64,000 nt of DNA from Bacteroidia bacterium (GCA_030426665.1 JAUHYD010000001.1:310001-374000), one strand, 5' to 3'. Shown: positions 45,449 through 55,328, counted from the first letter of the stretch. Program-made: numbers and translations. Notes: generated by a model from the letters alone, not told the origin.

Positions 45449-47374
45449 CTACCGAGTGGCTTTAGCAGCAATCTGCCTGTATTTCTGAGCATTTGTGGAG
45501 TCGCCAAGATACTTGTAAACATTGCTCATACTTATGTACACATTGTAAGGCATATCAGGCTTAATGCTTATCGCTTTCTCGTAGTATTGCGCAGATTGCT
45601 TAAACATTCCCTTGTTACCATATGCAGCACCAATATTGGAAAGCGCATCCGGATTAAGACTATCCGTTTTCAGTAAGTCAGAAATGATTGCAATTGCCTC
45701 ATCGAGCATCCCTTTTCGCAAGTACACACCCCCGAGATTATTCTTTGTCTGCGCGTTATTTCTATCCGTCTCAAGCGCTTTTGTGTACGAAATCACCGCC
45801 GAGTCCAGGTTCCCGGCAAACTCGTCGGCATACCCCTTCAACAAATACACATCTCTGTTATTGGGTAGTATCTGCAGACTTTTGTTAAACACGGTCATTG
45901 TCTTCTGATACAACTCCCTTTTTACCAATGGGTCCTTTTCCCTGTTCAACATCTTAGTATATTCCACACCCATCAGATACTGGGCACGCCAGCTATTAGG
46001 CGCAGTTTCAAGCCCTGTTTGATACAACGCATAATTACTGCTCCACGCCTCATTGCGAGCAACAGTCTTAGCCGCATACAGTACACACACAACCGACAAC
46101 ACCATAAACAAGTTTTTTGCATTTGAAAAATCTGCAAACTTTGTATCCGTCTTAAACGCCTTCGCCAGCAGCAAAACAATCGCAATACAGAACGCCAGTG
46201 AACCACTGAATAAAAAACGTTCGGCCATGGTAGCACCAATGTCTACCAGCAGATTAGAAGTAATAATCACAGACATACCGTAGAAAAGAATACAGTAGGC
46301 AAAAACATCCTTCTTCTTGAAGTTTTTGAGCGCATAAACAAATAGACCGGCGATAACCGCTACCGCTGCTAAAGCTTTCGGACTGCTGAAATTAATTATC
46401 GGAATCTGATTGTAAGAGTAATCATATGACAGCGGATGTGGAAATACCAACAGTACCAAATACTTCAACTGTATAAACAATAAAGTGGCCAACTTCTCAG
46501 CATAGTTAGTAGCTGCCATCAATGCATTGTTATTCACCAGAATTCTGACTTTCTCCCCATCACTTTCTATGAACAAGGCACGCATCACCATATACACTGC
46601 CGCAACGGCAATGTATGGCACTGTCAGCCGGACAATCTTAGCAAATGGCACATCCCTGAAAAAGTAAATAGTCATCGGCACAATAAGCACCAACGCAATC
46701 GGCGTCTCCTTCGACATCAGTGCACAGAAAAAATAAAACCCCGATAACAGCATTGCATTTGTCTTGCCCGTGTCGGTGTACTTCAATGTTTGCCAGAGCG
46801 CTAAAACCGAAAACAACAGCCCCATTATCTCATCCCGACTCTTTACACTTGCCACTACCTCCGTATGAATAGGATGCAAAGCAAAAAGCAACGTCATGAA
46901 AAACGGCAAATAGACCGACATCTTATCAAACATCCGCCTCAACAAGAAAAACAATGCTACAATTTCTAATGCAAAAAGCAACAGGTTAATCAAATGCCCG
47001 GTCATAGGGCTAAAGCCGAATAAGTCTTTCTCTGCAGCGAAGCTGGTCAGCATTAATGGACGATAAGAGGCATCATGGTTTTTAAAAACACCGTAATATG
47101 CAGCATGTGTAAAAAACTCTTTAATCGCACTAAGCCCTTTACTAACATTGGGGTTATCCTTCGTAAAAAAGGGATCGTCAAGCGTGTATTCGTAACCGAT
47201 AGTGCGAATATTTACCAATACTACTACGGCGCAAAGAATAACAATAAACCACTTTAATGCGGGAGCCGGCACAGCTTTAGCACCCGATATCTGTGTGCCC
47301 TTTTGCTGAGCAGCAACTGACGGATTTGCCCCATGTGGCGAAGTTGGCTTCCTTCCTTTTTTATGCTTTGACAT
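45449..47374 (-). CDS. TMTC-like polytopic membrane protein with C-terminal TPR repeats
   Basis: The 641-residue protein has about ten membrane helices from 40 to 430, then about five TPR repeats (about 450-640, for example ALSNIGAAYGNKGMFKQSAQYYEKAISIKPD). The first luminal loop has EYTLDDPFFTKDNPNV and ASYRPLMLTSFAAEKDLFG, and a later one LFALHPIHTEVVASVKSRDEIMG. These match the pattern of eukaryotic and bacterial TMTC proteins, GT-C-type protein O-mannosyltransferases. The bacterial activity is not established. It is the gene next to DUF4402 copy 5, a Ser/Thr-rich potential substrate. Confidence 0.78.
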   Translation of the reverse strand: MSKHKKGRKPTSPHGANPSVAAQQKGTQISGAKAVPAPALKWFIVILCAVVVLVNIRTIGYEYTLDDPFFTKDNPNVSKGLSAIKEFFTHAAYYGVFKNHDASYRPLMLTSFAAEKDLFGFSPMTGHLINLLLFALEIVALFFLLRRMFDKMSVYLPFFMTLLFALHPIHTEVVASVKSRDEIMGLLFSVLALWQTLKYTDTGKTNAMLLSGFYFFCALMSKETPIALVLIVPMTIYFFRDVPFAKIVRLTVPYIAVAAVYMVMRALFIESDGEKVRILVNNNALMAATNYAEKLATLLFIQLKYLVLLVFPHPLSYDYSYNQIPIINFSSPKALAAVAVIAGLFVYALKNFKKKDVFAYCILFYGMSVIITSNLLVDIGATMAERFLFSGSLAFCIAIVLLLAKAFKTDTKFADFSNAKNLFMVLSVVCVLYAAKTVARNEAWSSNYALYQTGLETAPNSWRAQYLMGVEYTKMLNREKDPLVKRELYQKTMTVFNKSLQILPNNRDVYLLKGYADEFAGNLDSAVISYTKALETDRNNAQTKNNLGGVYLRKGMLDEAIAIISDLLKTDSLNPDALSNIGAAYGNKGMFKQSAQYYEKAISIKPDMPYNVYISMSNVYKYLGDSTNAQKYRQIAAKATR

Positions 47375-47631
47375 ATCTTACTACTTATTACTACAATATA
47401 CATTTTATGAGTACCTACTAATCACATTGCCATACAAACAATCCAACCTGTGTACTATATGTGACCAAAATAGACATAAAAATACGATTGCCAAAGCACA
47501 TAATTTGTTTACAGTTTCAACAATAAACGTCCGAAGCTACAGAACACCTATATCGGTATATATAAATACCATAGCTATAGCTGCCAATCTCAATCTATTA
47601 TCTGTATTTTTATCAACTAAAACGAACTATT

Positions 47632-48174
47632 ATGACTTTCCAATTTCTGTTGATACTGAATTTCCTGTTTTTTACCGGTTCCCCTAAAGCTGATGTACCT
47701 GCAAGCATCTACGATTTTAAAGTAGAAGCACTCGATGGCGGCACGATAGATTTCTCAAAATACAAAGGCAAAAAAATCCTTATTGTAAATACAGCGTCCG
47801 AGTGCGGCAATACACCACAATACGCCGACATGGAAAAGCTATACAAACTCTACAAAGGAAAGCTGGTCATTGTTGGATTTCCGGCGAATGACTTTGGTTC
47901 TCAAGAACCCGGTTCCAATCAGGAGATTGCTAAATTTTGCAAGAAAAACTATAGCGTCACTTTCCCTATGGCAGCCAAGATAACAGTCAAAGGAGATAAC
48001 AAAGCGCCCATCTACCAATGGCTGACAGAGAAAAAATACAATAAATACAAAGACAGCAACGTAAGATGGAACTTCCAGAAATACCTTATCAATGAGCAAG
48101 GAGAACTGATAGAAGTATTCTCTCCCCGTACTAACCCGATGAGTGCAGAAGTACTCGCCGCTATTGGTAAGTAG
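47632..48174 (+). CDS. Glutathione peroxidase family protein, exported
   Basis: A thiol peroxidase of 180 residues, with an N-terminal hydrophobic segment (about 4-20) pointing to export. The peroxidatic Cys is C58 in NTASECGNTPQY. The usual NQFG glutamine is an Asp here (FPANDFGSQEPGSN), a change I have the impression is common in this phylum. The resolving Cys in KFCKKNYSVTFP and the Trp-Asn pair in VRWNFQKYL are present. A non-selenium, thioredoxin-type peroxidase is the best reading. The 257 bp upstream to the TMTC-like start are AT-rich with no clear element. Confidence 0.88.
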   Translation: MTFQFLLILNFLFFTGSPKADVPASIYDFKVEALDGGTIDFSKYKGKKILIVNTASECGNTPQYADMEKLYKLYKGKLVIVGFPANDFGSQEPGSNQEIAKFCKKNYSVTFPMAAKITVKGDNKAPIYQWLTEKKYNKYKDSNVRWNFQKYLINEQGELIEVFSPRTNPMSAEVLAAIGK

Positions 48175-48180
48175 TTGTGA

Positions 48181-48705
48181 TTAGTGATTCTTGATTGCCT
48201 TTGTTGCATCTTTTTCTATTGCTGAAATGTCTGCAATTGCATAGTACGGAACGTCAGCAATCAGCATAGCGTCCAGCAATTGGACAACGTCATCGTAAAC
48301 ACAGTCCTCATCAGGCTTTATAATGACATGTACTTTATGTGCTTCTTCAGACAAGGTTTCCGGAAGGCCGGCAACAGAAGACTTCATAGTTAGCATTAGC
48401 CCTACTACATCTGCGACACTACTACTTTTCATGGAAGACAGCTCCTTATAGGAACCGTAGTAGTATAACACCTTATGTCCGGTTGTTGGTATCAACGTGA
48501 CGGTACTTTCTTCCGGGAATACGGTATTTGTTCCCTTAGCTGGTGCCGGCATGTTCAACGGCATCGTTTTATGATTTACTAACGAAGTCGTGAAAATGAA
48601 GAACGTTATCAACAAAAACCCAAGATCTACCATGGGAGTTAAATCAACTCGGGGAATGGCTCTAAGCCTCCGTCCACCGTTTTGTTTCAAGATTATGTCT
48701 GCCAT
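48181..48705 (-). CDS. Orphan ExbD-type biopolymer transport protein
   Basis: The 174-residue protein has an N-terminal basic tail, the ExbD helix VDLTPMVDLGFLLITFFIFTTSL (about 20-42) with the essential Asp, and a periplasmic domain ending VPYYAIADISAIEKDA. It is close to ExbD copy 2 of the tonB cluster (21069-21662) in the helix and end motif. No ExbB or TonB is adjacent, so it must share those of the cluster or another set. Its stop is 6 bp from that of the converging peroxidase gene. Confidence 0.88.
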   Translation of the reverse strand: MADIILKQNGGRRLRAIPRVDLTPMVDLGFLLITFFIFTTSLVNHKTMPLNMPAPAKGTNTVFPEESTVTLIPTTGHKVLYYYGSYKELSSMKSSSVADVVGLMLTMKSSVAGLPETLSEEAHKVHVIIKPDEDCVYDDVVQLLDAMLIADVPYYAIADISAIEKDATKAIKNH

Positions 48706-48777
48706 AAGAAGTAGTTTATTATAAGATGAAAATGCTCATTAATTCCATAAACTCATCAAATACACGAGAACAATAAA

Positions 48778-48803
48778 GGCTGCAACGGAAAACCGTTGCA
48801 GCC
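48778..48803 (-). terminator. Terminator of the kelch-repeat gene
   Basis: An 11-bp perfect stem GGCTGCAACGG (48778-48788) pairs with 48793-48803 around an AAAA loop. On the minus strand it is followed by TTTATTG. It lies just after the kelch gene stop at 48832. Confidence 0.78.
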
Positions 48804-48831
48804 ACGTGATACCAACAAAACCCTTGCAATT

Positions 48832-50124
48832 CTAATTGCCTACCATCACACGTTTAAAGTAATTATTGTTACCTACAGTAAGCTTCGCTATATACAACCC
48901 TTCCGGAACAGAATTAATATCTACCGGGGTACCCTTTAACCAATTTGTGGCGAAAATCTCTCGTCCTACAAGATTGTAAAGGGCAATTCCCCCGGTTGTA
49001 ACATTTTTATCATTCACAGAAATATTGAGTGTACTATGTGCCGGATTTGGATATAGTCCTATACCCGCGCTGGCAGAAACATCACCTAAACCTGTTGTAC
49101 TTACAGATGAGTCAAACACCTTGTACCAGTCACTATAAAAAGTCTGACTACTTGTGGCCATATCAAAACCCCATCCACACCCCACATATGCCCTGGAGCC
49201 GATAACAGTGGCCACGCCATATGTTCTGGCACCACCGGTAAAGCTCGTTAAAGGTTCGCTCCAGGTGTTTGTAACAGGATCATAAGCATAGAAAGTATCA
49301 GTAGCCGCACCTGCACCTATATTACCCAAGCCGCAAAAGGATTTCCCATTAATCGTGAATGCAACTCCGCCTGATGTCTTTGACCCCGGAAAGTTTGCCT
49401 TTGCGGTCCAGGTATTTGCCACCGGATCATACTCATATGTCGCCTTTGTAACGGCTCCTCCCTGCGTTCCACTGGATATATACCCTTTCGAACCATTGCT
49501 AAAGGCAAAAGGATAGGTAACAGGTCCGCCGGGAAAGGAAGCCTTTGCAGTCCACGTGTCAGTAGCAGGATTAAACTCCCATACTTTGGCTGTTTTACCT
49601 CCGGCAGGAGTAATTTGTCCGCCAACCACGTAAACCTTTCCATCCACTACAAAATAGCCTCCCGTTCCCCTGCCCGTATCTGGTAATGATGCCATTGCAG
49701 TCCAGTCATCTGCAACCGGATCATATTCCCACATATCATTCAGGTATGTAGCGCCCGCACCAAAATAATTGGAAATCCCTAAGCCAACATAACCCTTGCC
49801 ACCTGCAGAAAATGCAACACCCGCGGAGCGGTTTGCTGCACCTGGTAAGTTTGCCTTTGCCGTCCACGCTCCGGTCACAGTATCGAAGGCATAAAAATCG
49901 TTTGCCCCTACGCCACCCGGTGCTACGTTTCCACCCCCTACATATACTTTGCCACCAATCGACATTGTCAATGGGTAGTTTCTTCCGGAACCGGACGTAA
50001 TAGGCACGTCCGTCTTTGTCGTCCAGGACAACTCCTGCGCATGTGCCTCTGATATAATTGTTTGGGATATCAAACCCATCATAAGTATTAAACTCGCTTT
50101 TCTTAGTACTGATACCGTTTTCAT
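48832..50124 (-). CDS. Kelch-repeat secreted protein with T9SS sorting domain
   Basis: The 430-residue protein has a signal peptide (about 1-29, ending AHAQ). Six to seven kelch blades of about 48 residues follow, with the pattern YDPVxxxWTAKAxFPG and GKxYVxGGxxx (roughly 33-335), forming a beta-propeller. The C-terminal 75 residues form the sorting domain, with GLYPNPAHSTLNISV and VPEGLYIAKLTVGNNNYFKRVMV. The propeller probably binds glycans or proteins at the surface; no catalytic residues were recognised. The gene is divergent from the histidine kinase. Confidence 0.9.
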   Translation of the reverse strand: MKTVSVLRKASLILMMGLISQTIISEAHAQELSWTTKTDVPITSGSGRNYPLTMSIGGKVYVGGGNVAPGGVGANDFYAFDTVTGAWTAKANLPGAANRSAGVAFSAGGKGYVGLGISNYFGAGATYLNDMWEYDPVADDWTAMASLPDTGRGTGGYFVVDGKVYVVGGQITPAGGKTAKVWEFNPATDTWTAKASFPGGPVTYPFAFSNGSKGYISSGTQGGAVTKATYEYDPVANTWTAKANFPGSKTSGGVAFTINGKSFCGLGNIGAGAATDTFYAYDPVTNTWSEPLTSFTGGARTYGVATVIGSRAYVGCGWGFDMATSSQTFYSDWYKVFDSSVSTTGLGDVSASAGIGLYPNPAHSTLNISVNDKNVTTGGIALYNLVGREIFATNWLKGTPVDINSVPEGLYIAKLTVGNNNYFKRVMVGN

Positions 50125-50303
50125 GTTATTTTGTTTTGTTACGCACTAGTAGACATGAACACCTTATCAGTCGTTGGCGAAAACTGATTAACTATACTTA
50201 ACACCCACATAAAACAAACTTAAAATCGACTGCAAAACTTAAAACATGCTTAACTATAGATGCAAAACAACGGTCTGTGCAAAAAATATCAGATATTTGA
50301 TTG

Positions 50304-51818
50304 ATGCGTAAACAGTGGATTTACATACTGACAGTCCTTATTAGTTGCATGCTGATCACGCTGATTATTACCCAACTCGTATGGCTCCGAAATGCAGCGG
50401 CTGCTGAAAAAAGAGAAGCAGGGCTACGCATTGACAAGGCACTGGCTGCAGTAGGCGAACGATTACGAGACCGCAGCTTCTGCATCGAGTCGTTTGCAAA
50501 GACCTATGTCGATAGCGGAGAACGTTTCTACATGGTCCGACGAAACAGACAAGCAGAAATCGACACAATTGACATGCTCTATGACGAGCAATACACAAAG
50601 GATAATAATGTGGGAAAAATTAAGACAATGAGTTTTCACCATCCGTTCACAATGGAAATTAAGCTTAGTGCATTTCTGATTGTCGACGATACTGTTTCCT
50701 ATTATACTGAACGAGACAACTTCTACGAAAAATTAAGCAACAAACATCTGAATGATATTATCCGAAACGATCTGCCTATTGACTCCATATACGATATGGC
50801 GGAAGTTGATTCGCTTCTGAAAGCTGCGCTGACAAAAGCCAAAGCTGATACACAATTTGCGTTTTGTTTCATTTCTTTAGATAGTGGCAATGTTGCTTAT
50901 GCGAGCCAGATAGCCGACACTACCGCATTTACTACAAGCAAATACTTTATAACGTTGTTTAGCGACAATCGGTTTATGTCGCCCTACAAACTATCACTCA
51001 TTTTTCCGAACGCACACAAAACCACAACACTAAACTTCCCTTTGTTATCGGGCATTGCTATTATACTCTTGCTCACGTTTGCTTTTATAGCTTTTATTAG
51101 GCTTTATTTAAAGCAAAACAGGCTCTCACAGATGAAAACTGACTTCATCAACAACCTTACGCATGAGTTCAATACACCAATGACCAACATATCGCTTGCT
51201 TTAGAAACACTCGAAAACCAGGAAATACCGAATAACCCTAAAACCAAAAACGTCATAAATATTATAGCTGCAGAATCTTCGCGGCTTCGGGAAAATATAG
51301 AGCGGTCACTCCAGGTAGCAGTCATGGACGATGGAAAACTCCAATTAAAGACAGAAGAAGTAGAGCTGGTGCAGTTGATAAATACAGTTGCCTCATCCTA
51401 TGTACTTCAATGTGAAGCGCTGGGCGGCAGTATCGAGTTCGCCCACCCTCCGGAAGCAACAATTATTGCCGATGAAACACACCTGCTTAATTGCGTGGTT
51501 AACCTTTTAGACAATGCTATTAAGTATAGAAAAGGCGTTCCTGAAATTAAAATAAAACTGGAACGCACAAGCCATGAAACACTTCTGGTCATTTCCGACA
51601 ATGGTATCGGAATGACGAATGACACACAAAAGCATATTTTCGATAAATTCTACCGTGCACATGAGGGTGACACCCACAACACTAAAGGGTTTGGACTAGG
51701 ATTGAGTTATGTAAAAGGTATCATTACTTCTCTCGGTGGCAGTATCGAAGTATGGAGCAAAAAAGACATCGGTACACGGTTTACAATTCGCTTTCCAAAA
51801 ACATCCGGCAATGAATGA
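50304..51818 (+). CDS. Sensor histidine kinase
   Basis: I choose ATG 50304 (504 residues) rather than the TTG just before it. A helix at about 6-26, a periplasmic sensor segment of about 210 residues without a known fold, and a second helix at about 240-263 lead into the HisKA domain with H287 in NNLTHEFNTP. The ATPase domain shows the N box NLLDNAIKY, G1 ISDNGIGM and G2 GFGLGLSYVKGI. It autophosphorylates and passes phosphate to the regulator whose start lies inside its stop (8-bp overlap). Confidence 0.93.
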   Translation: MRKQWIYILTVLISCMLITLIITQLVWLRNAAAAEKREAGLRIDKALAAVGERLRDRSFCIESFAKTYVDSGERFYMVRRNRQAEIDTIDMLYDEQYTKDNNVGKIKTMSFHHPFTMEIKLSAFLIVDDTVSYYTERDNFYEKLSNKHLNDIIRNDLPIDSIYDMAEVDSLLKAALTKAKADTQFAFCFISLDSGNVAYASQIADTTAFTTSKYFITLFSDNRFMSPYKLSLIFPNAHKTTTLNFPLLSGIAIILLLTFAFIAFIRLYLKQNRLSQMKTDFINNLTHEFNTPMTNISLALETLENQEIPNNPKTKNVINIIAAESSRLRENIERSLQVAVMDDGKLQLKTEEVELVQLINTVASSYVLQCEALGGSIEFAHPPEATIIADETHLLNCVVNLLDNAIKYRKGVPEIKIKLERTSHETLLVISDNGIGMTNDTQKHIFDKFYRAHEGDTHNTKGFGLGLSYVKGIITSLGGSIEVWSKKDIGTRFTIRFPKTSGNE

Positions 51819-52527
51819 GATTCAAAAATCAATTCGTATTCTCCTGGTAGAAGATGACGTTAACCTTGGTTACCTGATGGTAGAAAATCTTGAAGCCAAG
51901 GGCATAGAAGTTACTTTGGCTAAAACCGGACGCGAAGGACTCGAAGCAATTAATAACAGCAACTACGACCTCGTAATACTCGACATTATGTTACCGGAAA
52001 CAGACGGCCTGTCGCTGGGAGCGAGACTGAAAGCCCTGCACCCTGCTACACCATTCATTTACGTATCGGCGCGAATGCAGGAAAAAGACAAAATAGCCGG
52101 CTTCGAAACGGGAGCCGATGACTACATAACCAAACCATTTAGTTTTAAAGAGCTCCACTACAGAATAATGGTCATCCTGAAAAGAATGCAACATACGCAT
52201 GTGTTAGAGGAGCCCAAACAACTTTCGTTAAGTAGATCAACGCTCTTTACTTCCGAAAGAATACTAAACACCAATAACACCGACAAAAAACTAAGTAAGC
52301 GAGAGTCGGAACTGCTCGCTATGCTGATGTTGCAACCCGGTACCTTCATTAGCCGCAGCGAAATTCTAAAAATGATATGGGGGACAGACGATTACTTTAG
52401 CGCCAAAAGCATGGACGTGTATATCACGCGCATCAGAAAACTATTGAAAGATGATGCGTCGCTGGAAATAGAAAACCTATACGGTTCCGGGTACAGAATA
52501 AAGGTTAACGAAAAACCTAATAACTAA
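51811..52527 (+). CDS. OmpR-family response regulator
   Basis: I choose ATG 51811 (238 residues), overlapping the kinase stop (ATGAATGA). The receiver has the acidic pair in LVEDD, phosphoacceptor D58 in VILDIML, and the Lys in DYITKPFS. The C-terminal winged helix (about 145-235) shows KLSKRESELLAMLMLQPGTFISRSEIL and SMDVYITRIRKLLKDD, the DNA-recognition helix of the OmpR/PhoB type. It is the partner of the preceding kinase. No target gene can be inferred with confidence. Confidence 0.94.
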   Translation: MNEIQKSIRILLVEDDVNLGYLMVENLEAKGIEVTLAKTGREGLEAINNSNYDLVILDIMLPETDGLSLGARLKALHPATPFIYVSARMQEKDKIAGFETGADDYITKPFSFKELHYRIMVILKRMQHTHVLEEPKQLSLSRSTLFTSERILNTNNTDKKLSKRESELLAMLMLQPGTFISRSEILKMIWGTDDYFSAKSMDVYITRIRKLLKDDASLEIENLYGSGYRIKVNEKPNN

Positions 52528-52631
52528 CGACCAGATCAATCATTCCATTGTGATTGTATTGATATATTCTCAATTACACCGTAAACTTTTCCCCATTTTC
52601 AGATAGCCTGCCATAAATCCCCCATACACCT

Positions 52632-52639
52632 TAAATTTG
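52632..52639 (+). promoter_or_regulatory. -7-like box abutting the uvrD start
   Basis: TAAATTTG (TAnnTTTG) ends 4 bases before the uvrD ATG at 52644. If used, transcription would begin at or just inside the start codon. No strong -33 TTG is present. Confidence 0.4.
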
Positions 52640-52643
52640 CCCC

Positions 52644-54929
52644 ATGCAGACTTATCTGGAGGGATTGAACGAGCAGCAGCTGGCTGCTGTACAACATATT
52701 GACGGACCGCTCATGATTGTTGCGGGAGCAGGAAGCGGTAAAACCAAAGTATTGACCACACGAATTGCCCACCTGATGAATAGCGGAGTGGACGCATTCA
52801 ATATACTTGCATTAACCTTTACCAATAAAGCCGCTGCCGAAATGAAGGAGCGTGTAGAAAAGGCACTGGGAAACACAGAAGCCCGCAACCTGTATATCGG
52901 TACGTTTCACTCTGTCTTTGCACGTATACTCCGTTCAGAGGCCAACAAACTCGGCTATCCCAACAACTTCACCATATATGATACTGACGACGCAAAAAGC
53001 GTCATAAAGGGCATTGTCAAAGACATGAACCTCGATGACAAACACTATAAACCCGCCTACATTTATAATAGAATATCAGCGGCTAAGAACAGCCTGTTGG
53101 ACCCGGCAAAATACCGGGCAGATACATTTGTACAGGAGGAAGACACACGAAGTCACCGCCCGTTGATTGCCGACATTTACGACCAATACGCCAGGCGCTG
53201 TTTCCGCAACGGAGCGATGGATTTTGACGACCTGCTGTTCAAGATGCATACCCTGCTCCACGAATACCCCGATGCACTAGCCAAGTATCAGGGTAGGTTC
53301 AGTTATATTCTTATTGATGAGTATCAGGATACCAACCATGCACAGTACGAAATAATAAAGATGCTCGGTGCCAGGAACGAAAATATCTGCGTAGTGGGAG
53401 ATGATGCTCAGAGCATATACTCCTTCAGGGGGGCAACAGTGCAAAACATACTTCAATTCAAAGACGACTACGACGATGTAAGAGTAATTAAGCTGGAGCA
53501 GAACTATCGGAGTACGCAAACTATTCTCGACATTGCTAACAGCATAATCGGCAACAATAAAAACCAGATACCCAAAGAGCTCTGGACGAGCAATGACGAA
53601 GGAGAAAAAATAATGCTGGCACGTACCATGACCGACAACGACGAAGGACGGTTTGTGGCAGACTCCATCAAGGAGCAGCAGATGCGCAATCACTATGCCA
53701 ACAAAGACTTTGTGGTGCTGTATCGTACCAATGCACAGAGTCGTTCTTTTGAAGAAAGTCTGAGACGGCAAAACATCCCGTACAAGTTGGTAGGTGGCAC
53801 ATCGTTTTACCAACGCAAGGAAATCAAAGACTACCTCGCATATCTGAGAATAATTGTTAACCCTCAGGATGAGGAAAACCTGAAAAGAATCATCAACGTA
53901 CCGACGAGGGGTATTGGCAAAACGTCGATCGACAAAATATCTGTTAGGGCCAACGAACTGGACGTTACCTTCTGGGAAACAATTGCCAATCCTGACATAG
54001 AGGGCTTTAGGTCCGCTAATACAGACAACTTCGTGATGATGATTAACAACTTCCGCACGATGCTCGAGAAAGAGAATGCCTATGATGTGGCTTTCTTCGT
54101 TGGCAAGCATACAGGACTGGTAAAAGACCTGTACAATGACAAAAGCGTCGAAGGCATTGCGCGTTACGAAAACGTACAGGAATTGCTTAACTCCATCAAA
54201 GAATTTACCGAAACACCCGATGAAGAAGGCGAGTTACACGATAAAACACTGGGTAGCTACTTACAACAAATTACACTCCTGACGGATGCAGACCAGGATA
54301 AAGCAGAAGATGCAGATGCGGTGAAGCTAATGACCATACATGCCGCTAAAGGTCTTGAGTTTCCCTGCGTTTATGTCGTGGGCATGGAAGAAAACCTCTT
54401 CCCGTCTGCTATGAGTCTGTATGACAGGTCTGATCTCGAAGAAGAACGTAGGCTTTTCTACGTTGCAGTAACCCGTGCAAAAGAAAAATTATGGATTACA
54501 TATGCCAACAGCAGGTATCGATTCGGAAGTTTAGTACAAAATGACCCCAGTAGGTTTATCAGCGAGGTGCCACCAAGATATGTAGATACAACATTTACCG
54601 GAACCAGCAACACCGGCACACCACAACGCAGTAATACGGGCAACCTGTTTAACAAACAGTCATTTGACAAAGTTCCGTCGCTCAAGAAATTGGCTGACAA
54701 GCTATCTGCCCCCAAGCCTGCGGCACACAACCCCTCACCTGACTTTGTGCCGGACGACGTAAGCACTATGGATGCAGGGATGCAGGTAGAACATCAAAAA
54801 TTTGGCTATGGGAAAATCCTATCACTTGAGGGCGCACCTGCTAACCGTATTGCCACCATTGAGTTCGGAGGTGGTCATGGCACAAAAAAAATAATGCTCA
54901 ATTACGCCAAATTACGAATTGTCGGTTAG
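52644..54929 (+). CDS. uvrD: UvrD/PcrA-type 3'-5' DNA helicase
   Basis: The SF1A helicase acts in nucleotide excision and mismatch repair and clears recombination intermediates. It has 761 residues: LNEQQLAAV Q motif (about 8-16), Walker A AGAGSGKTK (27-35), DEYQDTN motif II (about 226-232), GDDAQSIYSFRGA motif III, QNYRST motif IV, TIHAAKGLEF motif V and VAVTRAK motif VI. The C-terminal tail contains a Tudor-like end with QKFGYGKILSLEGAPANRIATIEF. A -7 box lies only 4 bases before the ATG, so the transcript may be leaderless. The stop overlaps the convergent GNAT stop by 4 bp. Confidence 0.96.
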   Translation: MQTYLEGLNEQQLAAVQHIDGPLMIVAGAGSGKTKVLTTRIAHLMNSGVDAFNILALTFTNKAAAEMKERVEKALGNTEARNLYIGTFHSVFARILRSEANKLGYPNNFTIYDTDDAKSVIKGIVKDMNLDDKHYKPAYIYNRISAAKNSLLDPAKYRADTFVQEEDTRSHRPLIADIYDQYARRCFRNGAMDFDDLLFKMHTLLHEYPDALAKYQGRFSYILIDEYQDTNHAQYEIIKMLGARNENICVVGDDAQSIYSFRGATVQNILQFKDDYDDVRVIKLEQNYRSTQTILDIANSIIGNNKNQIPKELWTSNDEGEKIMLARTMTDNDEGRFVADSIKEQQMRNHYANKDFVVLYRTNAQSRSFEESLRRQNIPYKLVGGTSFYQRKEIKDYLAYLRIIVNPQDEENLKRIINVPTRGIGKTSIDKISVRANELDVTFWETIANPDIEGFRSANTDNFVMMINNFRTMLEKENAYDVAFFVGKHTGLVKDLYNDKSVEGIARYENVQELLNSIKEFTETPDEEGELHDKTLGSYLQQITLLTDADQDKAEDADAVKLMTIHAAKGLEFPCVYVVGMEENLFPSAMSLYDRSDLEEERRLFYVAVTRAKEKLWITYANSRYRFGSLVQNDPSRFISEVPPRYVDTTFTGTSNTGTPQRSNTGNLFNKQSFDKVPSLKKLADKLSAPKPAAHNPSPDFVPDDVSTMDAGMQVEHQKFGYGKILSLEGAPANRIATIEFGGGHGTKKIMLNYAKLRIVG

Positions 54930-55213
54930 CGACGATGTTGCTCGTCGAGCAGGTCATTGTACTCAGGGTGTTCCTGCACGTACTTCTCTACAAAAGAGCA
55001 ATATACAATGACTTTCAACTCTTGGGTACGTGCGTGGTCTAGCACGTGTTGCACAATTTGGTTGCCTTTACCTGAACCTCTGGCAGACACAGGCACAAAT
55101 GTGTGCATGAGCACCATACTACCCTTTAGCCATCGATAGTCAAGTTTAAGTAATTCACCATCTTCTAATTCAGCCTCAAATCTGTATTGCTTCTTATTGT
55201 TGACAATATTCAT
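54926..55213 (-). CDS. YidJ/YjdJ-type small GNAT N-acetyltransferase
   Basis: The 95-residue mini-GNAT is of the GNAT_acetyltr_2 type (minimal fold lacking most of the N-terminal strands): LMHTFVPVSARGSGKGNQIVQHVLDHARTQELKVIVYCSFVEKYVQEHPEY. The core VP(VP)xxxGxGxG acetyl-CoA loop appears as RGSGKG, and the CSFVxxYxxxHPEYxD end is diagnostic. The substrate is unknown. It converges on uvrD with overlapping stops. Confidence 0.88.
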   Translation of the reverse strand: MNIVNNKKQYRFEAELEDGELLKLDYRWLKGSMVLMHTFVPVSARGSGKGNQIVQHVLDHARTQELKVIVYCSFVEKYVQEHPEYNDLLDEQHRR

Positions 55214-55328
55214 AAATGCCCTTTTGCTTTGTTCAATAAAGATACGAATCCCTGGACCCTAAAAACAACAGGTGATACACATGAGCGTACCACCTGCTAT
55301 TATTCACCTCCACACACTCAAAACCATC

